A stretch of DNA of 32,600 nt from Dysgonamonadaceae bacterium (GTDB lineage Bacteria; Bacteroidota; Bacteroidia; Bacteroidales; Dysgonomonadaceae). The translations under genes were made by a program, and so were the position numbers. The DNA lies in the NCBI GenBank assembly GCA_029975415.1, contig JARKPE010000084.1, positions 1-32,600 on the forward strand. Direction: 5' to 3'. Under the pieces are notes generated by a model that saw nothing but the letters and a program-made list of their open reading frames with translations, was not told where the DNA came from and searched no databases. Below, piece by piece: positions 1-10,300 of this stretch (within the stretch, counting starts at the first letter, position 1; each line of letters begins with the position of its first letter).

Positions 1-1015
1 TTTGAAAGCAAATCACAACTCATCGGTACTCGGCAATTCGACGTTATAGTTGTATCAGAAAGCCAAAGATATAAATTTTGAAAGCAAATCACAACATTGA
101 CGATACCTCATCACTTCTGACTTGTTGTATCAGAAAGCCAAAGATATAAATTTTGAAAGCAAATCACAACACACTACTATTTCAACTGTTTCCATAACTG
201 GTTGTATCAGAAAGCCAAAGATATAAATTTTGAAAGCAAATCACAACCACTCAGCCGAAGTTTACTTTCTATCGTTAGTTGTATCAGAAAGCCAAAGATA
301 TAAATTTTGAAAGCAAATCACAACTAGTTATATTGTATTTGTTATAATATAATGTTGTATCAGAAAGCCAAAGATATAAATTTTGAAAGCAAATCACAAC
401 AGCTAAGAATACAGGTTCTATTCCACCCGAGTTGTATCAGAAAGCCAAAGATATAAATTTTGAAAGCAAATCACAACCGGGCGTGCTGCTGGCGGGAGAG
501 GTGGCATGTTGTATCAGAAAGCCAAAGATATAAATTTTGAAAGCAAATCACAACCACATCGATATGAGTGTTATTAATCCGCCAGTTGTATCAGAAAGCC
601 AAAGATATAAATTTTGAAAGCAAATCACATCGAAAACTGTATCAAATTAATCGACGAGTTTGTTGTATCAGAAAGCCAAAGATATAAATTTTGAAAGCAA
701 ATCACAACTACTCTTTTAATTTTGTCCATGCCCAACCAGTTGTATCAGAAAGCCAAAGATATAAATTTTGAAAGCAAATCACAACAAATATTTTCCGAGA
801 ACAATTCTTCGGAGCGTTGTATCAGAAAGCCAAAGATATAAATTTTGAAAGCAAATCACAACCGGAAATCTTACGCTTGAAAACATCAACACGTTGTATC
901 AGAAAGCCAAAGATATAAATTTTGAAAGCAAATCACAACTCCCGACTGTCGAGCGCTTTCGCTTTGTCAGTTGTATCAGTCAGAATATCAAAGATGAGTC
1001 TGTAATAAAAAGTCC
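1..1015 (-). CRISPR. CRISPR array, 47-bp repeats with 28-30-bp spacers, type II-C-like repeat (minus-strand sense GTTGTGATTTGCTTTCAAAATTTATATCTTTGGCTTTCTGATACAAC)
   Basis: Full repeats start at 49,124,201,278,354,431,508,585,662,739,816,893. A partial repeat lies at 1-19 and a degenerate terminal repeat begins at 970. There are 13 unique spacers. The repeat resembles known Bacteroides type II-C repeats (47 bp, GTTGTGATTTGCTTTCAAA...). The array continues left of the window and no cas genes are visible. Confidence 0.97.
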
Positions 1016-1389
1016 AAAATACTGAGATTAACTTGTAAAACTTGATTTTCAAGTTGATTTTTTGCTCGTTTGGATCAATTCCATAAATAAGACTTATTCA
1101 AGTGGACTCAAACATTTTTTGTGGAAATCGATTGATCGTTTACTATAAATTATTCATTTGCACGGATTTAATATGTAAGAGGCCGATGCCAAGATGATAA
1201 GTGATCTCTGAAATATTCAGATGATCGATGTTTTCTTTGACGAATATCCAACTGACTTTTGAAATTTAGTACGGAACAGGCTTGTATTTTTCAATGCACC
1301 CGTAATCATTTGAGATCATGTTTCTTTAGGTTGGATAGCATTTTCTCGTTGAATTTACATATTTTTGTTTGAATAAAAACCGCAGTACA

Positions 1390-2769
1390 ATGAAAAGAGC
1401 CTTCTTTATATACATTTCGTTCATTTGCCTGGCTTTAGGGCCTGCGTTGGCACAAAACAAAAAGTTGATTTATAAAATCAACATTATGGAGGATATTGGG
1501 AGCAATTCGTGGATTTATCTTCAAAACGGATTACACGAGGCTTTGCAGAAGGGTGCCGACTGTGTACTATTGCACATCAATACATACGGAGGAGGAGTAA
1601 AAGAGGCCGATTCGATGCGTACCGCAATTCTCAATTTTCCGCTTCCGGTGATTGCCCTCATCGATAATAATGCTGCATCGGCCGGAGCACTGATATCTAT
1701 TGCATGCGACAGTATTTATATGCGTCGAAGCGCTACGATTGGTGCCGCAACGGTAGTTTCGATGGATGGAACAGCCGCTCCCGATAAATATCAATCGTAT
1801 ATGCGAGCGATGATTCGTGCAACTGCCGAAAGTCATGAAGGTGATACGATAGTAAAATCGGGCGATACGATTTTTGTATGGAAACGCGATCCGAGACTGG
1901 CAGAAGCAATGGTGGACGAACGCGTGGTTGTACCCGGTATGGTGGATTCGACTCAAGTGTTGACCCTTACTGCCTCCGAAGCTATTCGAGTGGGATACTG
2001 CGAAGGAATTGCCGAAAATGTGGACGAAATCGCCACGCGATATTTACATTACGAATCCTATGATATTGAGACTTATAATCCTACAACTTTCGACCGAGTC
2101 AAAGGCTTCTTGACGAATGCTTTTGTTCAGTCCCTTCTCATCATGCTCATTGTGGGTGGCATTTTTTTCGAACTGAATTCCCCTGGTATCGGATTTCCGA
2201 CGGCAATAGCACTGACTGCAGCAATTTTGTATTTTACTCCTTTGTATCTCGGTGGTTATGCGCAGAGTTGGGAAATTTTGATTTTCGTAGCCGGTCTCAT
2301 TTTGATAGTCTTCGAATTGTTCGTAATTCCCGGTTTCGGTTTTGTCGGTATAGCCGGAGTCGTTTTGATAATCTCGAGTTTGCTTTTAGCATTGATTGGT
2401 AATATTCATTTTGATTTTAAAGGAGTTCCTGTTCCGAAATTCTATCGGGCCTTGCTTACTGTATTTGCCGGCTTGGGTTTGGGCTCTCTTGTGATTATCT
2501 ATTTTTCGAGCCGAATCGGGAGGCGCGGATTATTGAAGAATGTTGCTTTGCAGGCCGATGAAGAAGGCTTTATTTCGGTGTCGACGGAACCCCTTGCATT
2601 GGTAGGAAAGACAGGAATAGCGGCTACTGTACTTCGACCCTCGGGTCGCATCGAGGTTGACAATAAATACTACGATGCTGTTTCTATGGGTGCTTTTATA
2701 GAAAAGGGAGAGGTCGTGAATATCATAAAATACGAAAATTCGCAGCTCTATGTTGTCAAGTTGCAATAG
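1390..2769 (+). CDS. NfeD-family membrane-bound serine protease (ClpP-class N-terminal domain, TM region, C-terminal OB-fold NfeD domain)
   Basis: ORF 1369..2769. The ATG at 1390 gives a signal peptide (MKRAFFIYISFICLALGPALAQ). ClpP-like ASAGALIS serine motif, multi-TM segment, NfeD-like C-terminus. Confidence 0.88.
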   Translation: MKRAFFIYISFICLALGPALAQNKKLIYKINIMEDIGSNSWIYLQNGLHEALQKGADCVLLHINTYGGGVKEADSMRTAILNFPLPVIALIDNNAASAGALISIACDSIYMRRSATIGAATVVSMDGTAAPDKYQSYMRAMIRATAESHEGDTIVKSGDTIFVWKRDPRLAEAMVDERVVVPGMVDSTQVLTLTASEAIRVGYCEGIAENVDEIATRYLHYESYDIETYNPTTFDRVKGFLTNAFVQSLLIMLIVGGIFFELNSPGIGFPTAIALTAAILYFTPLYLGGYAQSWEILIFVAGLILIVFELFVIPGFGFVGIAGVVLIISSLLLALIGNIHFDFKGVPVPKFYRALLTVFAGLGLGSLVIIYFSSRIGRRGLLKNVALQADEEGFISVSTEPLALVGKTGIAATVLRPSGRIEVDNKYYDAVSMGAFIEKGEVVNIIKYENSQLYVVKLQ

Positions 2770-2792
2770 AACGGATCACCTTTATCAAAGAG

Positions 2793-2828
2793 AAAAGACC
2801 CTGATAAATCTTATTCTCAGGGTCTTTT
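2793..2828. terminator. Bidirectional intrinsic terminator between convergent genes
   Basis: AAAAGACCCTGA-taaatcttattc-TCAGGGTCTTTT inverted repeat with flanking A/T runs. Confidence 0.85.
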
Positions 2829-2859
2829 AGAAAAAGATCGATCTCTTGATACTCTTTGT

Positions 2860-3144
2860 TTAGTTGTATAAAGCGTATTCTTCTTCGGTGTATGCTACTT
2901 TTTTCGCAAAGAAGAAAATCGCAAAAGGGATTATCAACAACAAGATAGCCCAAACGATGTTGCTGATGGTGTTGCCTTTTTTCATGTTGTTTACATAAAT
3001 GTATCCCAGAAAACCTTCGATGACAAGAAGGAGTCCGATGATAAGACTTGTATTAGTACCCGTTCCCTGAAAATAAGGGATGGCCAAAACAAGGACGCCA
3101 ACGAACATTACCAAAGCTCCAGAGTATTTTGCTAATTCTTTCAT
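2860..3144 (-). CDS. Small hypothetical membrane protein (three or more TM helices)
   Basis: 94-aa ORF with hydrophobic segments, bounded by a terminator on its 3' side. Confidence 0.75.
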   Translation of the reverse strand: MKELAKYSGALVMFVGVLVLAIPYFQGTGTNTSLIIGLLLVIEGFLGYIYVNNMKKGNTISNIVWAILLLIIPFAIFFFAKKVAYTEEEYALYN

Positions 3145-3331
3145 GTGTGTATATAATTATGATATTGTTGTTTCGCAACGCAAATAAACACAAAATTCGA
3201 TAAACGATGAAATATTTTGGGATAAAAATAAGATTATAGCGAAAAAAAGAATGTTTGGCTAAAAAAAATGTCGGTTAAAATGGTTTTTAATTGCAAATTT
3301 AGATAAATTTGTATGCATTAAGAATATTAAG

Positions 3332-4072
3332 ATGAAAGTTGTTGTTCGAGCCCTCGTTTTTATCTATCAATGGCTGATTTTTGTACCGGTTTTGATTGTA
3401 TTGACGCTTATTACAGCGCTCACCGTGATGATATTTTCCCCCATTTTCGGCAACAAATTTTGGGGTTATTACCCTCCTAAGTGGTGGTCGAAATTGGTGT
3501 GCTGGTTTGCACTGTGTAGAATAAGATCATTTGGGCACGAAAATTTAAATCCGAATCAATCATACGTTTTTGTTGCCAACCACCAAGGAGCATTTGATAT
3601 TTTTTTAGTTTATGGTTTTTTGAATCAGAACATAAAATGGGTGCAAAAACAAAGCCTTCGTCGCATTCCTTTCGTGGGGAAGGCTTCCGAAATAGCAGGT
3701 CATGTATTTGTGGATAATTCGAGTCCGAAAGCTCGAGCCAGAACTATTCTCGAAGCAAAAAAGCAAATTGTTGACGGGGTTTCGGTTATGATGTTTCCCG
3801 AAGGGTCGCGCACCAAAACAGGAAAACTTGGTCGTTTTCACAAGGGCGCATTTCAGATTGCCATCGACCTTAAGCTTCCCATCGTTCCACTCACAATCAA
3901 CGGATCTTATGATGTGTTGAACGTGAAATCTTCACTTATTCATCCCGGAAAACTCGAACTCATCATTCATCAACCCATTCCAACGCAAAATCTCACCGAA
4001 GAAGACATCCCTTCGTTAATGGAGCAAACCAAAGAAGCTATAGCTTCGGGGTTGTGGCCCAAGTATAGATAA
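3332..4072 (+). CDS. 1-acyl-sn-glycerol-3-phosphate acyltransferase (PlsC/lysophospholipid acyltransferase family)
   Basis: NHQGAFD (NHx4D) and FPEGSRTKTGKLGRFHKGAF motifs. Confidence 0.93.
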   Translation: MKVVVRALVFIYQWLIFVPVLIVLTLITALTVMIFSPIFGNKFWGYYPPKWWSKLVCWFALCRIRSFGHENLNPNQSYVFVANHQGAFDIFLVYGFLNQNIKWVQKQSLRRIPFVGKASEIAGHVFVDNSSPKARARTILEAKKQIVDGVSVMMFPEGSRTKTGKLGRFHKGAFQIAIDLKLPIVPLTINGSYDVLNVKSSLIHPGKLELIIHQPIPTQNLTEEDIPSLMEQTKEAIASGLWPKYR

Positions 4073-4146
4073 ATAATCTGAAAACTGCGGGAATTGTTTG
4101 TTTTTCAATCGTCGAATTGAGTCTGTTATCTCTATAAAAAAGGAAT

Positions 4147-4234
4147 GGTTGTCTCACGACAACCAATCTTCATTGTTAACCTTAAATCTAATACCATGAA
4201 AAACACGTTGCAAATGTATGCACATGTTTTGTAA
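4147..4234 (+). other. Perfect hairpin followed by possible 12-codon mini-ORF (MKNTLQMYAHVL*)
   Basis: GGTTGTC-TCAC-GACAACC at 4147-4164, then ATG AAA AAC ACG TTG CAA ATG TAT GCA CAT GTT TTG TAA at 4196-4234, in an otherwise non-coding gap. Confidence 0.35.
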
Positions 4235-4371
4235 CTTCCAAAAAAATAAACGACAAAATGCTTCTATTTATGTTTTTTTAATAAAATGTTTATCCTGGCG
4301 GTTTTGGTGAATTAGAACTATACGCCTTATTAGTAATTAGTTGCCGCAAATAGTGGCCAAATGAATATTGA

Positions 4372-5430
4372 TTATTCGTGTATTTGTTTTGCGAAAAAAT
4401 TGATCAATGGCCAGTTGAATCTTTGCCAACGTTTTGAAGCTTTTTGTTTACCTCCGAATTGAAGCAGAAATCTTGGCTTTCCTGCTCTTTCCTGATAGAA
4501 TCCGGAATCCAGAAAATCAAAATATTCAAAACCTTCTTTTTCGGCAAATTCGAGCGACGACCATATACTGAAAATTGATGGATACAGGTGTTTATATCTT
4601 TTCGTATGTCCCCAGTAGTGCAGACAATAAGCAATCTTCTTTTCGAATCCGAGAATAGTGCCTCCGATAATTTTATCCTTGTACATACACAACAAAATTT
4701 TCCCTTTATTATTTTGAACATAATAACGGAAAAAATTTTCGAAGTAGGCGAGAGGGGGAATTCGTTCTCTGATTTTCCAATCTCGCTTGATGGATCGATA
4801 GATTTCGGGCAATTGTGAGAGAGAGGTTGCTTCCAACATCGACACTCCACGACGTTTGGCTTTATTTACCTGATTCTTCCGAGTGGACGAGAGTTGATCC
4901 CAAACTTTTCGTTTACGTTGCAGCGAATTGCGTATATTGAGCCATTTAGCGGCATAAAAATGAAAATTTTTGAAAGTTTTGTAACCGAAAATCGGATCGC
5001 ACAAATTTCGAAATTGAATATAGTATACCTTATGCTTAACTTCTTTGAGTAGCCATGAGACGAGCTTTTCAAAAATTTCGTCTTTTGGATAGTTTTCATC
5101 CAGAAAAGCCGGTAATTGGGAGATGTAGCATTGTTTGAACAAGGAGCTTCTAAGCCGGCCGTGCAGACGCCTGATAACTGCCATCATGCAGGCTACAGGC
5201 TTTTCGTTAACAAAAGCCACAATCATGAAAGGCTCGAAGGCGGAAATATTCAAATACAAATCGAAAGTAGAAGCATAATGAAAAAATTTTTTTTCTTCCA
5301 ATGGTGGAAGATCTTCTTTTTGGTAATATGTCCGCAGAGTATATTCCACTTTTATCACTTCTATATTGAGGCTCGATATAATAATATTTCGCAGTTGATA
5401 ATACAAAAATACATTTTTTTTCGAAATCAA
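4372..5430 (-). CDS. GNAT/FemAB-like acyltransferase
   Basis: 352-aa ORF with a duplicated GNAT-like pattern, RKNQVNKAKRRGV..., and a C-terminal YFDFLDSGFYQERAGKPRFLLQFGG segment typical of FemAB-like proteins. Confidence 0.65.
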   Translation of the reverse strand: MISKKNVFLYYQLRNIIISSLNIEVIKVEYTLRTYYQKEDLPPLEEKKFFHYASTFDLYLNISAFEPFMIVAFVNEKPVACMMAVIRRLHGRLRSSLFKQCYISQLPAFLDENYPKDEIFEKLVSWLLKEVKHKVYYIQFRNLCDPIFGYKTFKNFHFYAAKWLNIRNSLQRKRKVWDQLSSTRKNQVNKAKRRGVSMLEATSLSQLPEIYRSIKRDWKIRERIPPLAYFENFFRYYVQNNKGKILLCMYKDKIIGGTILGFEKKIAYCLHYWGHTKRYKHLYPSIFSIWSSLEFAEKEGFEYFDFLDSGFYQERAGKPRFLLQFGGKQKASKRWQRFNWPLINFFAKQIHE

Positions 5431-5486
5431 CGATTCCTCTTTGGCTTTTATATCAATCTCTCAACATAGGATCGGTTTTTATTTAG

Positions 5487-5494
5487 TATCTTTG
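5487..5494 (+). promoter_or_regulatory. Bacteroidetes -7 element (TATCTTTG) upstream of galE
   Basis: Exact TAnnTTTG about 33 nt upstream of the galE ATG. No convincing -33 element was seen. Confidence 0.5.
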
Positions 5495-5527
5495 CGATAT
5501 TGAAAAACAAACAAAATCGATAGATAC

Positions 5528-6562
5528 ATGGCACGAAAAATTTTAGTAACGGGCGGAACCGGTTATATCGGTTCGCATACTGTAGTTGAGCTGCAACAAG
5601 CAGGATATGAAGTAGTAATAGTTGACAACCTCTCCAACTCTAATGCCGATGTGATAGAAGGGATTGTGCGAATTACGGGACAACGCCCTGTTTTCGAGAA
5701 ACTTGATTGCATGGATTTGCCGGCCATGCAGGCTTTGTTTGACAGACATCACGGAATTGATGGAATTATTCATTTTGCCGCAAGTAAAGCTGTAGGCGAA
5801 TCGGTAAAAAAACCCTTAAAATATTACCGCAACAATATTGTTTCGCTTATAAATCTGCTCGAGTTGATGCCCAAGTTTGACGTAAAAGGTATCGTGTTTT
5901 CCTCATCGTGCACGGTGTATGGCGAACCCGACAGCAATCCTATCGATGAGAGTGCCCCCATCAAACCCGCCACTTCTCCTTATGGTAATACCAAACAAAT
6001 AAACGAAGAAATCATTCAGGATTTTATACATTCCGGGGCACCTATCAAAAGTATTATTCTCCGATATTTTAACCCTATAGGAGCACATCCTTCTGCCGAA
6101 ATTGGTGAGCTGCCGTTAGGCGTTCCGCAAAATCTGGTGCCGTTTATTACTCAGACGGGCATAGGTATCAGAAAGGAGCTCAGCGTTTTCGGCAACGATT
6201 ATAATACACCCGATGGCACTTGCATTCGCGATTTCATAAACGTTGTAGATTTGGCAAAAGCACATGTGATTGCCATTGAGCGAATGCTCGAAAACAAATC
6301 AAACGAAAGTGTCGAAATTTTTAATTTGGGGACAGGACGTGGTTTATCTGTTTTGGAATTGATTCACGTATTCGAAAAAGTAACGGGCAAGCCTTTGAAT
6401 TACAAAATCGTCGGCCGTCGTGAAGGTGATATAGAACAAATCTGGGCTAATCCCGAACGAGCCAACAAAATATTGGGATGGAAAGCCGAAGTAAGTATTG
6501 AAGATACGATGGCTTCGGCATGGAAATGGCAGTTGCGATTGCGAGAAAGAGGAATCATGTAA
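5528..6562 (+). CDS. galE: UDP-glucose 4-epimerase
   Basis: TGGTGYIGSHTVVEL Rossmann motif, YGNTK catalytic motif, GTGRGLSVLELI; full-length 344 aa. Confidence 0.95.
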   Translation: MARKILVTGGTGYIGSHTVVELQQAGYEVVIVDNLSNSNADVIEGIVRITGQRPVFEKLDCMDLPAMQALFDRHHGIDGIIHFAASKAVGESVKKPLKYYRNNIVSLINLLELMPKFDVKGIVFSSSCTVYGEPDSNPIDESAPIKPATSPYGNTKQINEEIIQDFIHSGAPIKSIILRYFNPIGAHPSAEIGELPLGVPQNLVPFITQTGIGIRKELSVFGNDYNTPDGTCIRDFINVVDLAKAHVIAIERMLENKSNESVEIFNLGTGRGLSVLELIHVFEKVTGKPLNYKIVGRREGDIEQIWANPERANKILGWKAEVSIEDTMASAWKWQLRLRERGIM

Positions 6563-6600
6563 CTGTCGGACTTAAAAGGTGAAGTTTTTCGGGATAAAAT

Positions 6601-7068
6601 TTATTTGTTGATCGAGCGACACGCACCATGAAGCGATTCGTAGATTTCTTCGAGAGTTTTTGCCGGCAAAAAGATACGATCTGTGTCGAGTTTAAGCAGA
6701 GATAATTCGGGACAAAATTTCCATTCGCTGATTTCGACATGTGCAATGCCGTGTCCGATTATATCGAGCTGCCTTGCAGCTTCGTAGGATAAATCGATTA
6801 TTCTTTTTTTGCTGCGGGGACCTCTATCAGTAACTTTCACCAAAACGGTCTTGTTATTCAGTGTGTTTTTTACGAATAGTAAAGTTCCGAAAGGAAGTGT
6901 CTTGTGAGCGCATGTAAGGCTGTCTTTATGATAGAGAATACCACTCGATGTTTTTTTGCCTTGAAAACGAGATGCATAATATGATGCATTCCCTTTTTGC
7001 TGAGCATGGACGGGGGCGATTAATATGCTGATCAACAGTAAAATATAAAAGCACGTTCTTAATTTCAT
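6601..7068 (-). CDS. RlpA-like septal ring lytic transglycosylase family protein (double-psi beta barrel)
   Basis: Signal peptide; GNASYYASRFQGKKTSSG...LPFGT...VKVTDRGP...IDLSYEAARQL typical of RlpA. Confidence 0.9.
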   Translation of the reverse strand: MKLRTCFYILLLISILIAPVHAQQKGNASYYASRFQGKKTSSGILYHKDSLTCAHKTLPFGTLLFVKNTLNNKTVLVKVTDRGPRSKKRIIDLSYEAARQLDIIGHGIAHVEISEWKFCPELSLLKLDTDRIFLPAKTLEEIYESLHGACRSINK

Positions 7069-7310
7069 TCGCTTTTAGTTTCGAACACAATTCTGCAAAA
7101 TAACGAAGAATTAATTTAGTTGACAAGAACTTATCGTTTTTTTTTGATTCTTCGTCGGTGTGTCTGATTTTTTTTGTGCAAAGTTGTGGAGAATAATTTT
7201 AATTTTTTTTGTGATCCACGCGCCTAAATTCGCAGATTTACAACCAAACAATCTTTTTCTTAAATTGTTAAAATTACGATATCATAGAAAATACAAATAA
7301 GGAGGAGACT

Positions 7311-10300
7311 ATGAAAAATTTTAAAGTAAAGGGCGCTTTATGGGCAGCTTTTAGCATCGTGCTAATGAATGTTTTCACGACGAATGCCCAGTACTTCGGG
7401 AGAACAAAACCTACCTATCAAAAGTTTAGGTTTGATGTAGCGCAAACACCTCATTTTGAAGTTTATCATTATCTGAAAAATGATACGATGCTTATAAATT
7501 TTATCGGTTGGGCAGAAGAGTGGTATCACATGCATCAGCTGATTTTTAAAGATACTTTTCAGACAAAAAATCCTATTCTACTTTACACGAATCATGCGGA
7601 TTTTCAACAAACCAATGCGGTGAGTAGCTTAATTGCCGAAGGAACGGGGGGAGTGACAGAGAGCCTGAAACAGCGCGTAATCCTTCCTTTCGCTCCCACT
7701 TTGTATCAAACCGATCATACGCTGGGGCATGAGCTGGTACATGCTTTTCAATACAATAAATTGTTGAGATCCGATTCCACCAATTATTCGATCAACAATC
7801 TGCCTCTATGGATGGTGGAGGGGATGGCCGAATATTTGTCTATAGGAAGCGTAGATCCCAACACATCGATGTGGATGAGAGACGCTTTACTGAACAAGAG
7901 ATTTCCATCCATTAAGGATTTAGCAAATGTTTCGGAATATTTTCCTTATCGATACGGACAAGCCTTGTGGGCATTTATCGGAAAAACGTGGGGCGACACT
8001 ATTATTATGCCGCTTTTTGAAAAAACTGCTCAATGGGGATTGGATGTTGCTATCGATAGTGTATTTCATTTCAATACCCAAACTTTATCAGGGATGTGGA
8101 AAACTGCTACCGAAAACCACTATAGACAGTTCATGAAAGACTCCGTCTATACCCCTGTAGGAAATAAAATAATCTCCGAAAAAAATGGCAGTTCTACAAA
8201 TGTGTCTCCTTCTTTGAGCCCCGATGGAAAATACCTGGCTTTTTTTTCGGACAAGAGTATCTTTACCTTAGATTTGTTTATTGCCGAGGCCCGAACAGGA
8301 AAAATTGTGAAAAAAATTTCGAGCTTAACACGCAATAGCGAAATAGATGATTTCAGTTTTATCGAATCGGGAGGAACGTGGTCGCCGGACAGCAAAAAAT
8401 TTGCTTTTGTCGTTTATAGCAAAGGGCGCAACAAACTTGCGGTTGTGGATATCGATAAAATGAAAACCGAGTTGGTAGAAATTAAAGAAGTGGCGTCGTT
8501 TTCGAATCCCGAATGGTCACCTGATGGAAGATATATGGTGTTCACGGGACTGAATGAAGGGGTTGGAGATTTGTATCTTTATGACTTTCAAACGAAAAAA
8601 ACAAGAAAGCTTACCCATGATTTGTTCTCGAATATCCATCCTTCGTGGTCGCCTGACGGAAAATATATTGTGTATTCCACAGAAGCGATATGTTCTGATC
8701 AATCGAAAAAATTCTGCTTTATATTGACGTTACTCGATATCGAAACAGGAGAAAGCCGAATGATAGATGTTTTTCCCAAAGCCGATAACCTAAATCCCCG
8801 ATTTTCAAATGATGGGCGTTTCATCTATTTTTTATCTGATGCCGATGGCTTTCGCAATCTGTATAAATATGATTTGCAAGACGAAAAAGTGTATCGCCTG
8901 ACTGAATATCTGACAGGAATAAGTGGAATCACACTGTTTTCGCCGGCGGTAAGTGTGGATAGGCAAAATGGAATGATTGCCTATACGCATTATTTTAATA
9001 AAAAGTATGAAATATATATCGCTTATGACCGTGATTTCGATCCCATTGAAGTAGATAAATATTATGTGAATTTTGACGCAGGCACGCTTCCATTGTTGAA
9101 GCATATGTCGGTGAATATAGTTGATTCTGTTTTATCGAGTCGCGTTCCTCAAATCGCACTTTCGGTCGATTCCATCAAAGAACTGCCTTATCGGCCAAAA
9201 TTAAAACTCGATTATATTTCAAACTCCGTAGGAGTGGGTATTACGACGGGGCCGAGTTTCAATACCACGGATATGGCCGGTAGTGTTTTCATGCTTTTTA
9301 GCGATATGGTTGGTGATCATCAACTTTACACATCGTTATCGCTCAATGGCGAAATTTACGACTTCGGCGGACAGCTGGCATACGTCAATCAGAGCAATAA
9401 AATCAAGTGGGGAGCTTCCGTCTCGCATATTCCTTATCGAAGCGGGAGTATGTTTTGGACGACAGATACATTACGGATTGATAAGGAAAAATACCAGGTG
9501 GATAACCTCGTATTGGATTATGTAAGGATGTTTGAAGACAACGTATCGACATTCTTTTATTATCCTCTGTCGCAAACTCGCAGATTTGAGGCGGGAGTCT
9601 CGGCTTCGTGGTATTCATATCGTTGGGATCGCTATCACAACTATTTTGATGCATTGGGTTATCCACTCGGAGGGAGAAGAGAAAAGTTGCCTTCACCTCC
9701 CGGTATCAGTTTTCAGACAGCCAACATCGCTTATGTCGAGGATGATTCTTATTTTGGAATGACTGCTCCGTTGATGGGACACAGAGCGAGATATCAGATC
9801 GAAAGATATTTTGGGAATATCAACTTGTATAATGTTTTGTTGGATTACAGAAGATATTACTTTTCGAAACCGGTTGGATTTGCGTTCAGATTGTATCACA
9901 ATGGATTGTACGGAAAGAATTCGCAGATTGGACTTGCTTCGCCAATGTATCTGGGTTATCCGTGGTTAGTGAGGGGTTATGAAGATATTTCGATTTATGG
10001 AAGTACAGGCAATTCGATCGGATATAATTCGTTTAATGTATCAAATCTTTCGGGTTCGAGGATTGCCGTTGTTAATGCCGAATTAAGATTTCCTTTTTCG
10101 GGGCCGAAAGTGTTAGCCCCAATAAAATCGAATATTTTTCTAACCGATCTCAATTTGTTTTTCGATGGGGGTTTGGCATGGAACAAGGGAGACAAGGTGA
10201 AATTGAAATGGCAAACATCTAATTTTGATGAACGGATACCGGTATTTAGTGCCGGTGCATCGATGAGAATAAATTTATTCGGATACCTGGTAGTTGAGCC

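Noticed and set aside
1030-1062. Hairpin AACTTGA-TTT-TCAAGTT followed by GATTTTTT as a possible tracrRNA terminator
   Set aside because: The stem is AT-rich with only two G:C pairs, and no anti-repeat complementary to the repeat 5' half was found in 1000-1370.
1254-1275. ACTTTTGAAATTTAG as tracrRNA anti-repeat
   Set aside because: Shares only about 8 contiguous bases with the repeat; consistent with chance in AT-rich sequence.
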